DNA of 64,000 bases from Dioszegia crocea. Lineage: Eukaryota; Basidiomycota; Tremellomycetes; Tremellales; Bulleribasidiaceae. Positions within the stretch are counted from its first letter, which is position 1. Each line of letters begins with the position of its first letter. The translations under genes were made by a program, and so were the position numbers. Where the stretch lies: positions 62,001 to 126,000 of the forward strand of contig BCKK01000004.1 in the NCBI GenBank assembly GCA_001600615.1, read 5' to 3'. The notes beneath the pieces are model-generated. The model searched no databases. It was not told where the DNA came from and saw nothing but the letters and a program-made list of their open reading frames with translations. Positions 23,254 through 35,691 of the stretch are shown one piece after another.

Positions 23254-26200
23254 CTAGTACTATAGATCATTAGCCATCTGACCCAATTACCAGCTCGAGA
23301 ACAAGGAGACTTACAGTGAATGTCGTCAGATAAGGATCCAAGATGAAAGGCCAGATCAAATGCGACCCGAAGCAGATCGAAATGGGAATAATGGCAGTAA
23401 CGTCCCCTACTCGGTATTCAGCCGGCATAAGACTGGATGTTGACGCCACCATTCCAGCCTAGTTCGTCAGCCCTATTACAAACAGGGGGATAAGCGCTTG
23501 ACTTACAAGGACGATGAATGAGAACAACATCTGTGGCCAGAATCCCTTAAAGATCTTGGGAAGTTGTTTGAAGAAGTTGGATTTTTCCACTGATTTGGAT
23601 GTGGTCGACCAACTATACCATTAGCTTTGGATCATGATCATCGCAGAAGTGGGTATACATACCTCATATCTATCCCCAAGGGATGGGCAATCAGAGCAGT
23701 AGCGATTGGTATTGATAGACCCGAGAAGAAGATGGTATAGAATGCCGCTGGAGGATTAGCACTGTGTCCCTAGTTGGAAGTGAGACTTACGCAATAAGAA
23801 CATCTGCCTGATGGCGGCCATACCGGCATTGGGCATCTTGAGCCTATATCTTAAGACACACAGTGCGACATTACTCAACCCATTGAAGAGGAGAATACAG
23901 ATGAAGAGGGTGGACCAGGCATCGACGTCTGTCTATCAGCTCCGACCGGTGTGTGGGGACTTACAGAACGTGTCGACCCGCACAAAGACTCCGATGAGGA
24001 CGTATGAGATCAATGTCCCGATCCAGGCGCTTGAGAAGGCGTAGTAGGATGACATGTATGCCAAAATGCTGAATTTGGAGTGGGGGTTGAGGTTTGAGGA
24101 GATGAAGCCTTTGAAAAGGGGTGTAAAGACGCCGTGGCGGAACCACTTCTTGATCGGGTGGAAGGCGATCTCTCTGATGATCAGTAAAGGATCAAATAGA
24201 CGGAGGCTAGAGGAAGATAGGCGGTAGGAATCGGAGCAAGGGGCGGTACGATGTGATGCTGGGAAAAGACAACTTACGATACGCCCCAGCCGTACTTCTG
24301 CCATCGTGATAACTCATCCGGAGCCGTGAGAGAGACCCCCTCTTGGAATTCGTTATTGTTGTATGTGGCCCATCTGACTACCCATCCCTTCCATCAGCTA
24401 CATCCTCAAAGAGACTCACTTGAGTTTGAACATTAAGGGCAATTTGGAAATCCTCCGAAACGTGAGTTTCGGACCAAACCCTCTTACACCCATCATACGG
24501 ATCTACGAAAGCGCACTCTTGCAAAGCCGACCAGCGGAGGAATCTAAATATCAGCCATGCCCAAAGGTACCCATAGGTCAGACTTACGCATTATGACCGA
24601 CAAACGGGGCGACATCACCACCTGCGACCGCCATTGAAATACCGATCTGGATCAAAGTCGTAAAGTGGGCCATGCCATTTTCAAAGAAATGATGAGCGAT
24701 CTGCATGACTCCAGAGGAGTGTTGAATGATGGCGACTTGGGGACTATCGAGCATTTCAATCGAGGCGTCCATGAAGCAGTCTGAGGGTACACGGGTATCC
24801 GAATCGATAATGAGGATGATTTCTCCACTGACCATTAGCACGAATATCGCCTATACTCACATTCTGATATTCCCTGCAACCCATACTGGTCGTCTAGACT
24901 TCTGAACGACTATATCCCTAGCCTCAACATACAGATCTCGCTCATTCTGCTCTGACCACCCTTCTTCCCCTTTGGGCCCATATCGTCCCGGCCGCAAGTG
25001 GTTCATCCACATTTCGATCGATAGCGAGATCTTATTGGTATGATTAAGATTTCCGGCCTTCTTGAACTTGCCCCGCCGCTCGAAGCCGTCCTGACCATGT
25101 GGAGGTCGGGCGCAGTATCCAATGTTGTTGGCAGTGTAGTATTTGATCCGTTCCTCGCGCATTTCATCCGAGAGTAATTGGAGCCCATCGTCGCAGACCA
25201 CCACATTGACTGTACCGCCCTGCCGCTCAAAGGTCGTGATGGCGAGTTTGAGCGACTCAACGGTGGGTTTGATAACCTCCTCGAGGTCTTCCTAGAGGTC
25301 AGCACGCCCAGTGGGTAAGACTTACTTTATAGACGGGTAGCTGAACAGTAATACTCATGAGATCTTTGGCTTTGCTTCTGTCCGGTCGTATTGCCGAGTA
25401 GTAATATGAGTTCTTGTCGAAATGGCTGATGGGCCCAAAGATGTATACCTGATATCAGCCTTAGTCGGGATTGAAACTTACGACTGCGGTGATGAGCACA
25501 ATGCATGGAAAGGACGCCAGTAGGCAAGCGGCCGGGAGAGTAAAGAGGAGAAACCATCGTGTCCAATCTCCATCGTACAGGTATCGGACCAGGAGAGAGC
25601 CTGAACATCAGCGGTGTTCTACACTCAACTCACGAATAGCCAGCCCAAGCAAAACCATCGTTGTCCCAAATGCTAACTGCACAATCAGCCCAGGTCCAAC
25701 CAGCGCCAAGACGTCACTCACACCCGTCACTGTTGGAGTGATCAAAACCACCGGCCGATCCTTCCGAGCCCTCATCCAAATAGCCTTCTCTGGATCTTCC
25801 GGATCCGCCTCAATGTCCTGTCGGTCCACTATCATTCCCGCACCGCCAGAATCGGTGAATAGGGGAGGTCGAGATTTGCCGGATTTGTCGGAGGACCAAA
25901 TGAAGGTAATGAGACCCTTCTCCAATTTGGACGCAGCGGGTATGAGCTCATCCACCGAGTCTGCCCAGACAACTAGGCAGGCCTCGTCTCGGACAAAAGC
26001 GGCATATTGGTTCTTTCGAGCGGTGCCGAGGTGTGAGACGGAGGCGATGACCTGTTTGTCAGCATGAGTATAGCCACTAGCAGACGAGACTAACCTGGAT
26101 ACGGGTGTTGGCATCGAGACACAGTTCGGACAAGTCTGGACGAGTGTCCCTGGAGATCAGCCTCACCCTCAGTGGCAACTCACAGATAGTATTTGACCAT

Positions 26201-26611
26201 ATACTCCACCGCTTTGCACGTAAACTTCAGCGCCACGGTAGCGTGAAGCAGCCCTACTCCAATCTCAAACTCCCTCAACCCCTCATGCTCGGCTGGACAT
26301 GACCGGACATTACCCCCATCCGCCCTGATCGACACGCCCAGAACCACCTCGTCTAGCCATTGCTCCGACTCGACCTGCTTAAACGGCATCCATCCCAGCG
26401 GCCAACATGCCCGGTAGAGCATATCGGCTACCACATCCAGCGCGGCATTGTCGCTGTCGTCCTCCTCACGGATATCCAGAATGGGTAGGTCGATAGTGCT
26501 ATCAAACGACCCATCTTTCGAGCGAAGTTTCCCTTCGGGTGACGCCGGCAGAAGCGCAATAGGGCCAAGATCTGTTGGCTGGGCACGACGGAAGCGTGAT
26601 AGTAGGCCCAT
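23254..26611 (-). CDS. GT2 membrane polysaccharide synthase-like glycosyltransferase, copy a
   Basis: Processive-type family 2 glycosyltransferase of about 900 residues, probably in the plasma or Golgi membrane. A conserved N-terminal domain (ALDVVADMLYRACWPLGWMP at about residues 56-75) precedes two membrane segments. The catalytic core follows: ITVQLPVYKE, the UDP-binding Asp in VVVCDDG, the DxD-type IDSDTR, acceptor-site SEDFQ, and ELSRW at the QxxRW position. At least four membrane segments follow (for example AFYTIFFSGLSIPIATALIA). Three Asp motifs indicate an active enzyme. The last exon encodes only Tyr plus stop, giving the end TTFTY. It is divergent from the GH16 gene at 27354. The sugar is not known; chitin, hyaluronan and beta-glucan synthases share this fold. 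Confidence 0.85.
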
Positions 26612-27353
26612 CTAGTGAGCTGGGTTGATGTTGACAAGACTGGCGAAGGGGATGATGAAAGTGAAGGGATGGCTGATGCTGAGTGATAGATAGTCAGATT
26701 TCCCGTAGACCACCTGCAATACATATCAGCCTTGCATATCCCCGACGAAGCATATCACTAGCTCACTCAAAGCCAGTATCAGAGCTTCACCCATGGGCAC
26801 ACCGGCGACCCGGAGCAGCTGACGCGACGCGACCGCATGAGGATTTTGCTGGACAAGCGCGACATATCGGACGTGTGTTGGGAACGAGTGACGAGTGTTT
26901 GGCGACTGTGTCGACCCAAGCGAGTCCGCTTTGGGAGATGTGTATTGTGAGATGGGATCTATCGGAGAATAGAGGTGAAGAAATGTAGGTGAGGAATGCT
27001 GGGGTTCCGAATAACACTCCGACTTTTCACGCTAGTCTCTAGTTGTCAGTCCCGGACTCAATTTGCATCCCTACCGGTGGAGGTCAGTCAGGGCACTCAG
27101 TAAACTCAGTACCTACTGGTCCCTCGTGTGGTCGAGGCCCTCCGAGTTAGCCGAGCGTCGCCCATGAGCTGCAATGGCAGCGTATACGTACCTTGCTCAG
27201 CACCCTCGGCGTCTTAGCGTCAAGCGACATCCAAGGCACGTACAAGCAATTCTCCTAGCGGCTGATCGTCGTGTGCTATACTGATATCTAAGATGGTGCT
27301 GAGATCCGATACATAGCCATGGACTCCATCGTCTCTCACTGATCCTCATCACA
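26612..27353. promoter_or_regulatory. Bidirectional promoter of GT2/GH16 pair a
   Basis: 742 bp between the divergent starts of the GT2 and GH16 genes. No supported gene and no long repeat were seen; the open frames here have no recognisable features. Confidence 0.4.
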
Positions 27354-29085
27354 ATGGGCGACGAAAAGCTTCTCACCCAAATCCTAGACTCCAAACGGCC
27401 TCTGTTCAAAGACCCCTTCGCGACCACGACAGGCGACACACTCTCGACCGAAGCGCTGGCGCAGCAGAACGGCAATCATGCCCTTCGGCCAATCTTTGAT
27501 ACTACCCGGACTGGCCAGACACTCCCGGGGTATGCCAGTCGACTCCGGAGCAATGCCCCTTCCATCATATCCTCTCGACAGAGCATAGGCAGTAATCCTG
27601 ACCTCCTCCAACATACCTCTTTAGCCTTTGCCAGTGGCAGAAAACAACAGCTATCCCAATCTGCCTCTCAGATCTTTCGGAAACCCCGGCCCAGCACCAT
27701 GCTCGTGGCCGAGATACCGAAGCCGTGGCTGAGGTACAAAGACCCGGCGCACCGCTGGGCAAAGTGGATCTTTTGGGGATGCTGGTTTGCGGGCGTTTGC
27801 ATTGTGGCTGGATGTGAGTTGTGCGAAAGGTAGAGCTGACTGTTCAGTATGTTACGAGGCGTACGCGTCAATACCGAGTCTAGGGAATGTGTGTATGGTG
27901 ATGGAGGACGACTTTTCGAGCGGGTCGATATCGAACTATTTCTGGGAACACGACGTTAATCTGGATCCTGGCATGTGAGTAGATCGTCCAAACAAGAGCT
28001 AATGGTAGATTGGGAACTTTCCAATGGTCGACAGCTTCACCCAATAACTCCTTCGTCCAAGACTCCACCCTCTATCTCGTCCCTACCCTCACTTCCGACT
28101 ATCTAGGCGCGGCAGCCATCATCGATGCCCACACTGTCAATCTTACAGCGGACGGGACATGCAGCTCCACCAACGTCTCACACTGTACCGCCCACTCCAA
28201 CGCTTCCCTCGGAATCATCATCAATCCAGTCCAAGGGGTCAAATTGAAGAGCAAGTTCTCAATTACCTATGGAAAGGTCGAGATCGTGGCGAGATTACCA
28301 CAGGGGTGAGTCGTCTTCACTGGCCTAGACCACAGCTGACCCCCAGCGATTGGATATGGCCCACTCTCCGCCTCATGCCCGTCGAGGAGATCTACGGCGG
28401 CTGGCCTCGATCTGGCGAGATTGATATCCTAAACGCTCGTGGAAACGCACCGGGCTACGGCGACCTCGGGAGCGACTTCATGCAATCAGCCCTCCATTGG
28501 GGTCCCAACAAGCTATTCGACTCCTACTTTCGGACCTGGGGTATCCGGCGCGATAAAGTGAACGGATACGCCAGCGGGTTCCGGACTTACACCCTCGAAT
28601 GGAACGACAAGTACCTCATGACGTACATTGACAACAAGGTGCAAACTGCCCTGACGGTCAAGTTTGACAAGAACTTTTGGGACAGGGGGGAGTATCCGAC
28701 ATTCTACACGGATGAGAATGGGGACATTGCAAGGTTGGAAAGTCCTTGGTTTGGCAGTCAGGAGAAGTCGGCGCCGTTCGATCAGCGTGAGTTGTTGCAT
28801 CTTCTTGCGGGGACAATAGCTGATGTTCCAGCGTTCAGGTTAGAATTGAGCTTGGCGGTAGGAGGAACGTCCAACTACTTTCCGGATAACCTGGGGTTGA
28901 AGCCATGGCAAGATTCGTCGCCTCTGGCAATGTCTGGTGAGTCAACGCGTCACTCTATGGATCGGTCAACTGCTGACTGTCCAGACTTTTGGACGGGCAA
29001 GGATAGATGGCTCCCCACATGGCCAGAAGACGTTCAGAAGCGAGGAATGGCTATAAAGTCGGTCAAGATGTACAAGACGTGCTAG
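27354..29085 (+). CDS. GH16-family type II membrane protein, copy a, acid/base Glu replaced
   Basis: Resembles fungal beta-1,3/1,6-glucan-modifying GH16 proteins. A cytoplasmic region of about 135 residues (with RKPRPSTMLVAEIPKPWLRY) is followed by one membrane span, WAKWIFWGCWFAGVCIVAG (about residues 137-155). The lumenal domain reads EDDFSSGSI, FQWSTASPNNSF, GKVEIVARLPQGDWIWPTLR and WPRSGEIDILNARG, then LHWGP, YTLEWND and AVGGTSNYFP. The GH16 signature is E-x-D-x-x-E; here the nucleophile Glu and Asp are present but the final Glu is Asn (codon 28432-28434). N-glycosylation sequons are frequent. Six or so introns. It may be a non-hydrolytic glycan-binding or transglycosylating partner of the divergent GT2; this is inference. 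Confidence 0.87.
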
Positions 29086-29255
29086 AGTGGTCTTTTGCGT
29101 TAGGTTAGATGGGATCGGGTGTACATCATGCACAATGTAGCTCAAGGGAGAATGTCTATGCGAGATACATGTGTCCCGGCAGATCCCTAGCTACAGTAAG
29201 AAGAAAATGTCCATCACGCCCCATTCCGCCCAGCGGGTCTTCCAGTAGGATGGTC

Positions 29256-32200
29256 CTAATACTGATTCTAGTCAGCTTGATCCTTAAACATCCGGACCCG
29301 GACTTACTGTAAATGTCGTCAAGTAAGGATCTAAAATGAATGGCCAAATTATATGAGATCCAAAGCAAATCGAGACGGGGATAATCGCCGTCAAGTCCCC
29401 TACGCGATATTCAGCCGGCATGAGTTTAGTGGTTGAGATGATCATTCCGACCTGCGTAATCAGCACATGCATCCATCGAACAGGATGAGGACTTACCAGG
29501 ACGATGAAGGAGAACAGAATCTGAGGCCAGAACCCCTTGAAAATCTTGGGTAGCTGTTTGAAGAAGTTTGACTTCTCGACGGATTTAGATGTCGTCGTCC
29601 AGCTGCAGACTTAGCGATGACCCTTGGTAGACGTCGACAGAAAACGTACCTCATGTCGATTCCCAAAGGATGAGCAATCAGGGCTGTAGCGATAGGTATC
29701 GAAAGACCCGAGAAGAAGATGGTATAGAATGCGGCTGTGGCGTTAGCTCTGGCGCGTAAAGTAAGATCGCAAAAGAACACTTACGGAGCAAGAACATTTG
29801 CCGGATAGCTTGCATACCCGCATTTGGCATTTTGAGCCTATACCTCAAGACGCACAGGGCGACATTACTCAATCCGTTGAATAGTAGAATGCAAATGAAG
29901 AGGGTTGACCAAGCGTCGACATCTGCCGTCAGCCAGACACATGGGGAGACTTACAGAATGTATCAACTCTGACAAATACCCCAATGAGGACAAAGGAGAT
30001 GATTGTGCCTATCCAAGCGCTTGAAAAGGCGTAGTAAGATGACATGTAAGCCAGAATACTGAATTTGGAATGAGGGTTGAGTGAGGATCGAATGAAAAGT
30101 TTAAATAAAGGGGTAAAGACGCCATGTTTGTACCACATTTTGATTGGATTGAAGGCGATTTCCCTAGAATGTCAGCACAGTCGAGAGACAGAATCGTAAA
30201 CGTACGATACACCCCATCCGTACTTTTGCCACCTCGAAAGTTCGTCAGGCGCAGTAAGCGATACGCCCTCTTGAAATTCGTTATTATTGTATGTAGCCCA
30301 TCGTACGACCCAGCCCTGATATCAGCGCATGCTAACTAGGGGACGTACCTGAGTCTGAACATTCAGAGCAATCTGGAAGTCTTCCGAAACGTGCGATTCT
30401 GACCAGACCCGCTTACATCCATCATACGGATCGACAAAGGCGCATTCTTGTAGAGCGGACCAACGAAGAAAGCTGATCAGTCAGCTGAGGTTTTGGACAG
30501 ACTTACGCATTATGCCCTACGAAAGGCGCAACATCCCCACCTGCAACAGCCATAGAAATGCCGATTTGGATAAGAGTCGTAAAGTGCGCCATACCATTCT
30601 CAAAGAAGTGATGAGCGACTTGCATGACCCCTGACGAATGTTGGATAATGGCCACTTGGGGACTTTCGAGCATTTCCAACGAAGCATCCATGAAGCAGTC
30701 GGAAGGTACACGAGTGTCTGAATCGATAATGAGGATAATCTCTCCACTACCATCAGCCCACGCTCAAGCCGGAAACTCACATTCTGATATTCCCTTCTAC
30801 CCACACTGGCCATCTAGATTTCTCCACCACGATATCCTTCGCTTCGGCATACAACTCCCTTTCTTCCTGCTCTGACCAGCCCGCCTCGCCTCTCGGTCCA
30901 TACCGCTGCGGTCGAAGATGGTTCATCCACATCTCAATGGACAAAGAGATCTTATTCGTATGATTCAAATTACCGGCCTTTTTGAATTTCCCTCGTCGTT
31001 CAAATCCATCTTGACCATGTGCTGGTCGTGCGCAATACCCGATATTGTTCGCAGTGTAGTATTTGATTCGCTCTTCTCGCTGTTCTTCGGAAAGAAGCTG
31101 AAGACCGTCATCGCATACAATCACGTTGACCGTACCGCCTTGTCGTTCAAATGTGGTAATGGCGATTTTGAGGGATTCGACAGTGGGCTTAATAACCTCT
31201 TCGAGGTCTTCCTATTTGTCAGCTGAGATCGGAACTGGGCTTACTTTATAAACGGGTAGTTGAACTGTGATGCTCATGAGATCCCTCGCTTTGGTCCTGT
31301 CTGGTCGAACGGCAGAGTAGTAGTACGAGTTCTTGTCAAAGTGGCTGATGGGTCCGAAAATGTACACCTGAGAGTTAGGGCTGTCGCCACTGACACTCAC
31401 TAATGCGGTGACGAGAACGATGCAAGGGAAAGATGCGAGGAGGCAAGCGGCGGGCAGGGTCAAGAGGAGGAACCAACGTGTCCAGTCCCCATCATACAGG
31501 TATCGGATCAGAAGAGAGCCTGTCATCAGCACAATCAGACGATGAACTCACGAACTGCCAATCCCAACAATACTGTAGCGGTCCCAAATGCCAACTTCAT
31601 CATCAGCATAGCCACACATGTAGACCGGAATGACTCACACCAGCCACAGTCGGGGTGATCAACACTACTGGCCGTTCCTTTCTCGCCTTCATCCATATCG
31701 CCTTCTCTGGATCCTCAACATCCTCCTCATTCTTGTCGACCGGTTGTGAATCTGAATCTTCAAGTTGACCATATCGAGACTTCCGCTTATCGGCCGACCA
31801 GATGAAGGCGATAAGGCCTTTCTCAAGTTTGGACGCAGCGGGAATGAGCTCGTCTACCGAGTCGGCCCATACTGCCAAGCAGGCTTCGTCACGGATGAAC
31901 GCGGCATACTGGTTTTTGCGTGCGGTGCCGAGGTGAGAGACTGACTCTATGACCTAGCTTGTCAGTGTCAGCAAGGGTGTAGACTCACTTGTATCCGAGT
32001 ATTGGCATCGAGACACAATTCAGTCAAGTCTGGTCTGGAATCCCTGATTGTCAGCTGAATCTACCGGATTGACTCACAAGTAATACTTGACCATATACTC
32101 TACCGCCTTACAGGTGAACTTAATAGCGACCGTAGCATGTAGCATCGCCACCCCAGCTTCAAACATCCTCAACCCCTCATGCTCCGCCGGGCAAGACCTG

Positions 32201-32505
32201 ACCGTCCCCAAATCCCCTCTTATCGATACACCCAGAACCACCTCATCCAGCCATTGCTCCGACTCTACTTGCTGGAATGGGATCCAGCCTAGAGGCCAGC
32301 AGGCCCGATACAGCATATCCGCCACCACGTCTAGGGCCGCATTGTCGCTCTCGACATCTTGTGTGATGGAGAGTGTTGGAATATCCGCCAGAGAGCCATC
32401 CTTTTCCTTCAGGACATCCTTCTCTTCAACCTCTTCAGTCGGCGAGGGGGGAAGTGCTATAGCAGCGACAGCCCGAGGATGGCGTAGGAGCGAGAGGAGT
32501 CCCAT
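29256..32505 (-). CDS. GT2 membrane polysaccharide synthase-like glycosyltransferase, copy b
   Basis: Close paralogue of the GT2 gene at 23254, with the same exon plan and motifs: ALDVVADMLYRACWPLGW, ITVQLPVYK, VIVCDDG, IDSDTR, SEDFQ and the multi-span C-terminus. Divergence is concentrated in the first 50 residues (MGLLSLLRHPRAVAAIALPP...) and in the loop before the first membrane span. The last intron ends AATCAG, leaving only Tyr plus stop, so the protein also ends TTFTY. It converges with GH16 copy a (170 bp gap) and diverges from GH16 copy b. Together with its neighbour it is probably a tandem duplicate of pair a. Confidence 0.85.
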
Positions 32506-33679
32506 TGGAGCTGAGAAGTGTCGAGGGGAAATGAGGAAGGCAGAACTCCAAAGGAGGGTACATCTTGGAGCTTTCTTCTAGGCTGCTGCGTTTACCTGAG
32601 GCTATCAGATCAAGCCGGATGCGGCCACAGTGAGGACTTGCCACTTACTCGCCATGATTACAACTGACAGTACCGCAATAGCTCATGTGAGAGGGTGGAC
32701 CTCTATCGAGTTTCATCAGACGTGTCAGGTTTGGCGCAATGCGTCAGTGGCTTGAGATATTCCCGCTTGAATCGGACAACATTCCCCAGACTTCCCCGCA
32801 CTGCTTCTCGGCGACAGCACACAGAGAACACGAAGACGTGCGAGATGGATGGGATACTTGTTAGCTTGTGTTCGGTGATGGCAGTTCGCGAAAGATTCGT
32901 TCGGCTGTATTTTTGTATTTTGGGTTTGGTGGCGTTTTTGGCAACGTCATTGTATCCTGGGATTTCTGTTGCAACCCTCGGAGAAGTCCGATAAGAATTT
33001 TACAATGAGCCAAAGCGTTTCATCGCTGAGAAGCATAGGCTTTGATGCGATGCATGATTGCAATAGCTCTGGCCGACCCTGCGCCATGCTGCTTCATCAT
33101 AGGAGTTTGAGTCAGTGTGAATAAACTGCCATGACGCTGAAATACAAGCGGCAGTAGGCAGAGTAGTGGCCTCACGTGGCTTCCATACCGCTCCAGGTGG
33201 GGTTGCAACGGCCGTTCCTGAGATCGGTGCCTGTGGTGCCTGAGACGCCCCTTTGTGCCTGGTTCCTAATGGACGTCAAGGCATGCAGATGCTTGACGCT
33301 TCTGTTATCGCCGAATGTTCACCAGACGCGACTGCCCGAGATGTCCGACGCTCTCCGGGCGGCCGGAGTACCCAATAGCATGTACACCGCCGAGCTGCTC
33401 TTGGACAAGCGTGAGGATGGCGCACACGCCGACAAAATTTGGGCCGAAGAGGTCCATCCCCTCAGTGGTGTTATCTCAGACTGAGAGACTGTGCACCACA
33501 TGTCTCCCTCGGCGTCTTCTTCAGGCAAGTTAGACTCGCCACAACGGGGTGGGAGTATGTTGCGCTGATAGCCAGAGAGTCGCTGGAGATCGGAGAACCA
33601 GTAAGTTTTGAAAGTGAAACGCAATCGGGGTAGACACTGAACTGAGTAGATTCCTTGATCACATACCTCACATCACAAC
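32506..33679. promoter_or_regulatory. Bidirectional promoter of GT2/GH16 pair b
   Basis: 1.17 kb between divergent starts. A 102-codon open frame at 33176-33484 (with MSDALRAAGVPNSMYTAELL) resembles no known family and is not called. The sequence next to the GH16 start (CATCACAACATGACG) resembles that in pair a (CATCACAATGGGCG) over a few bases only. Confidence 0.35.
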
Positions 33680-35414
33680 ATGACGGACGGACGAGTCTCA
33701 TTTAGCTCTATCGACCCACCATGGTTCAGCAATCCCTTCTCCTCTTCCCCTACCGAAGGTGTCTCATCGTCCGAACGTCTCGCTCCACCCTCCCATACCC
33801 CAACCTACAATATCGACACCAACCATGCCGACCGGCCACTATCAGTCCAATTCCAACGTGGTAGCGTACCCTCCATGATCTCCTCACGGCGGAGTACGGA
33901 TAGTGCCCCCAATCTCCTCCGACATGGATCTTCGGTCTTTTCAAGCAGTCGGAAACTCACCTTGACCCCGGCCGGATCTCAGGTATTTCGGAAACCTAGG
34001 CCGAGCACCGTGTTGGTTGAGGAAATACCTAAGCCTTGGCTGCAGTATAAGGATCCGGCGCATAGATGGGCAAAATGGATATTCTGGGGTTGCTGGTTGG
34101 CTGGTGTTGCGGTGGTGGCTGGACGTAAGTCTCTCGTTGGGCTAGCTGACGATTAGTGTGCTATGATGCCTACACCTCAGTGCCCAACCTCGGGAATGTT
34201 TGTGTGGTGATGGATGATGACTTTTCCACTGGGTTAATATCGAGCTATAATTGGGAGTATCAAGTAGATGTTAGTCCTGGAAAGTGAGTCCACAACCTGG
34301 AATGGTGCTGACAGGCAGTCTGGGGACATTCCAATGGTCCACCGCTTCCCCCAACAACTCCTTCATCTCCGATTCTACCCTCTATCTTGTACCCACTCTC
34401 ACATCCGACAACCTTGGCCTGGACGCCATCATCAACGGCGCCAAGGTCAATCTCACCGCAGATGGGACATGCACAGACAAGAACGTCTCACACTGCGTCG
34501 TCGAGTCCAACTCTACCCTGGGCACCATTATCAATCCCGTTCAAGGCGTAAAACTCCGAAGCAAGTTCTCAATCACCTATGGCAAGGTGGAGATTGTTGC
34601 ACGACTACCAACAGGGTATGTATTACCCCCTCATTACCTTCAACCCTTTGTTAACTTTACAGTGATTGGATATGGCCCACCTTACGCCTCATGCCCGTCG
34701 ACAGCAAATACGGCGCCTGGCCCCGCTCGGGCGAGATCGACATCCTAAACGCCCGCGGCAATGCTCCGGGATACGGCACACTCGGTTCAGACTACATGCA
34801 GTCTGCCCTCCACTGGGGCCCCAACAAGCTGTTCGACTCGTATTTCCGTACATGGGGTATAAGGCGGGACAAGGTCAATGGATACGCCGCAGGATTCCGG
34901 AAGTATACGCTGGAATGGAACGATAAATACCTCATGACCTATATCGATAACAAGGTGCAGACTGCCTTATCGGTCAAGTTTGATCAGTCATTCTGGGATC
35001 GAGGGAACTATCCGACATTCTATACTGATCAAGATGGGAATATCGCCAAATTGGAAAGTCCTTGGTATACTAGTGATGCCAAGTCTGCGCCGTTTGACCA
35101 GGGTGAGTTCTGGTTCGTGTCGAAGTGTCTCGAAATGGGGGTTGTTTGCTAATGTCTCCAGCTTTCTATCTCGAGATGATGCTGGCTGTAGGAGGGACAA
35201 GCACATACTTCCCAGATGGACTAGGGTTGAAGCCATGGCAAGACTCATCTCCACTTGCGTCAACCGGCAAGTCTCTCCTCGGTCGACTCGAAAGGTCCAT
35301 GCTGATGGGTCAGACTTCTGGACAGCGAAGGATCGATGGCTTCCTACCTGGCCGAAAGATCCGACAAAGAGGGGGTTCGCCATCAAATCAGTCAAGATGT
35401 ACAAGACTTGTTAG
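33680..35414 (+). CDS. GH16-family type II membrane protein, copy b, acid/base Glu replaced
   Basis: Close paralogue of the GH16 gene at 27354. The N-terminal cytoplasmic region differs most (MTDGRVSFSSIDPPWFSNPF), but the juxtamembrane RKPRPSTVLVEEIPKPWL and the span WAKWIFWGCWLAGVAVVAG are kept. The lumenal domain has DDFSTGLISSYNWEY, GKVEIVARLPTG, WPRSGEIDILNARG, LHWGPNKLFDSYFRTWG, YTLEWND and AVGGTSTYFPDG, ending VKMYKTC. As in copy a the GH16 signature is EIDILN, Asn at codon 34748-34750. Shared loss in both copies indicates it arose before their duplication. The end VKMYKTC is identical in copies a and b. It converges with the phospholipase D gene. Confidence 0.87.
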
Positions 35415-35691
35415 ATCATAGATGCATTTTGACAAGAGGGAACATTCAGCCGACAGACCATGTCCCAATCCCATGCAGAGCTCCTCGTGGGATATGAACA
35501 GCTATACGGGATTCCCCTCTCACATCCAGCGTGAAGCAGCCAAGAACGATCAAAGAAAGCAGAAGCAATTAGATACATGTATGTGATAGTCCAAACTCTA
35601 AGATATCCCCTGTTCCAGCGTGTATGTAAAGCCCAATCAAAAGCATCCGATCCAGTCGTCGTGTGTGACCCTCTTAGCTACAGTGTACCGT

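Noticed and set aside
33176..33484. 102-codon open frame in the pair b promoter
   Set aside because: Not matched in the promoters of pairs a or c and no recognisable family.
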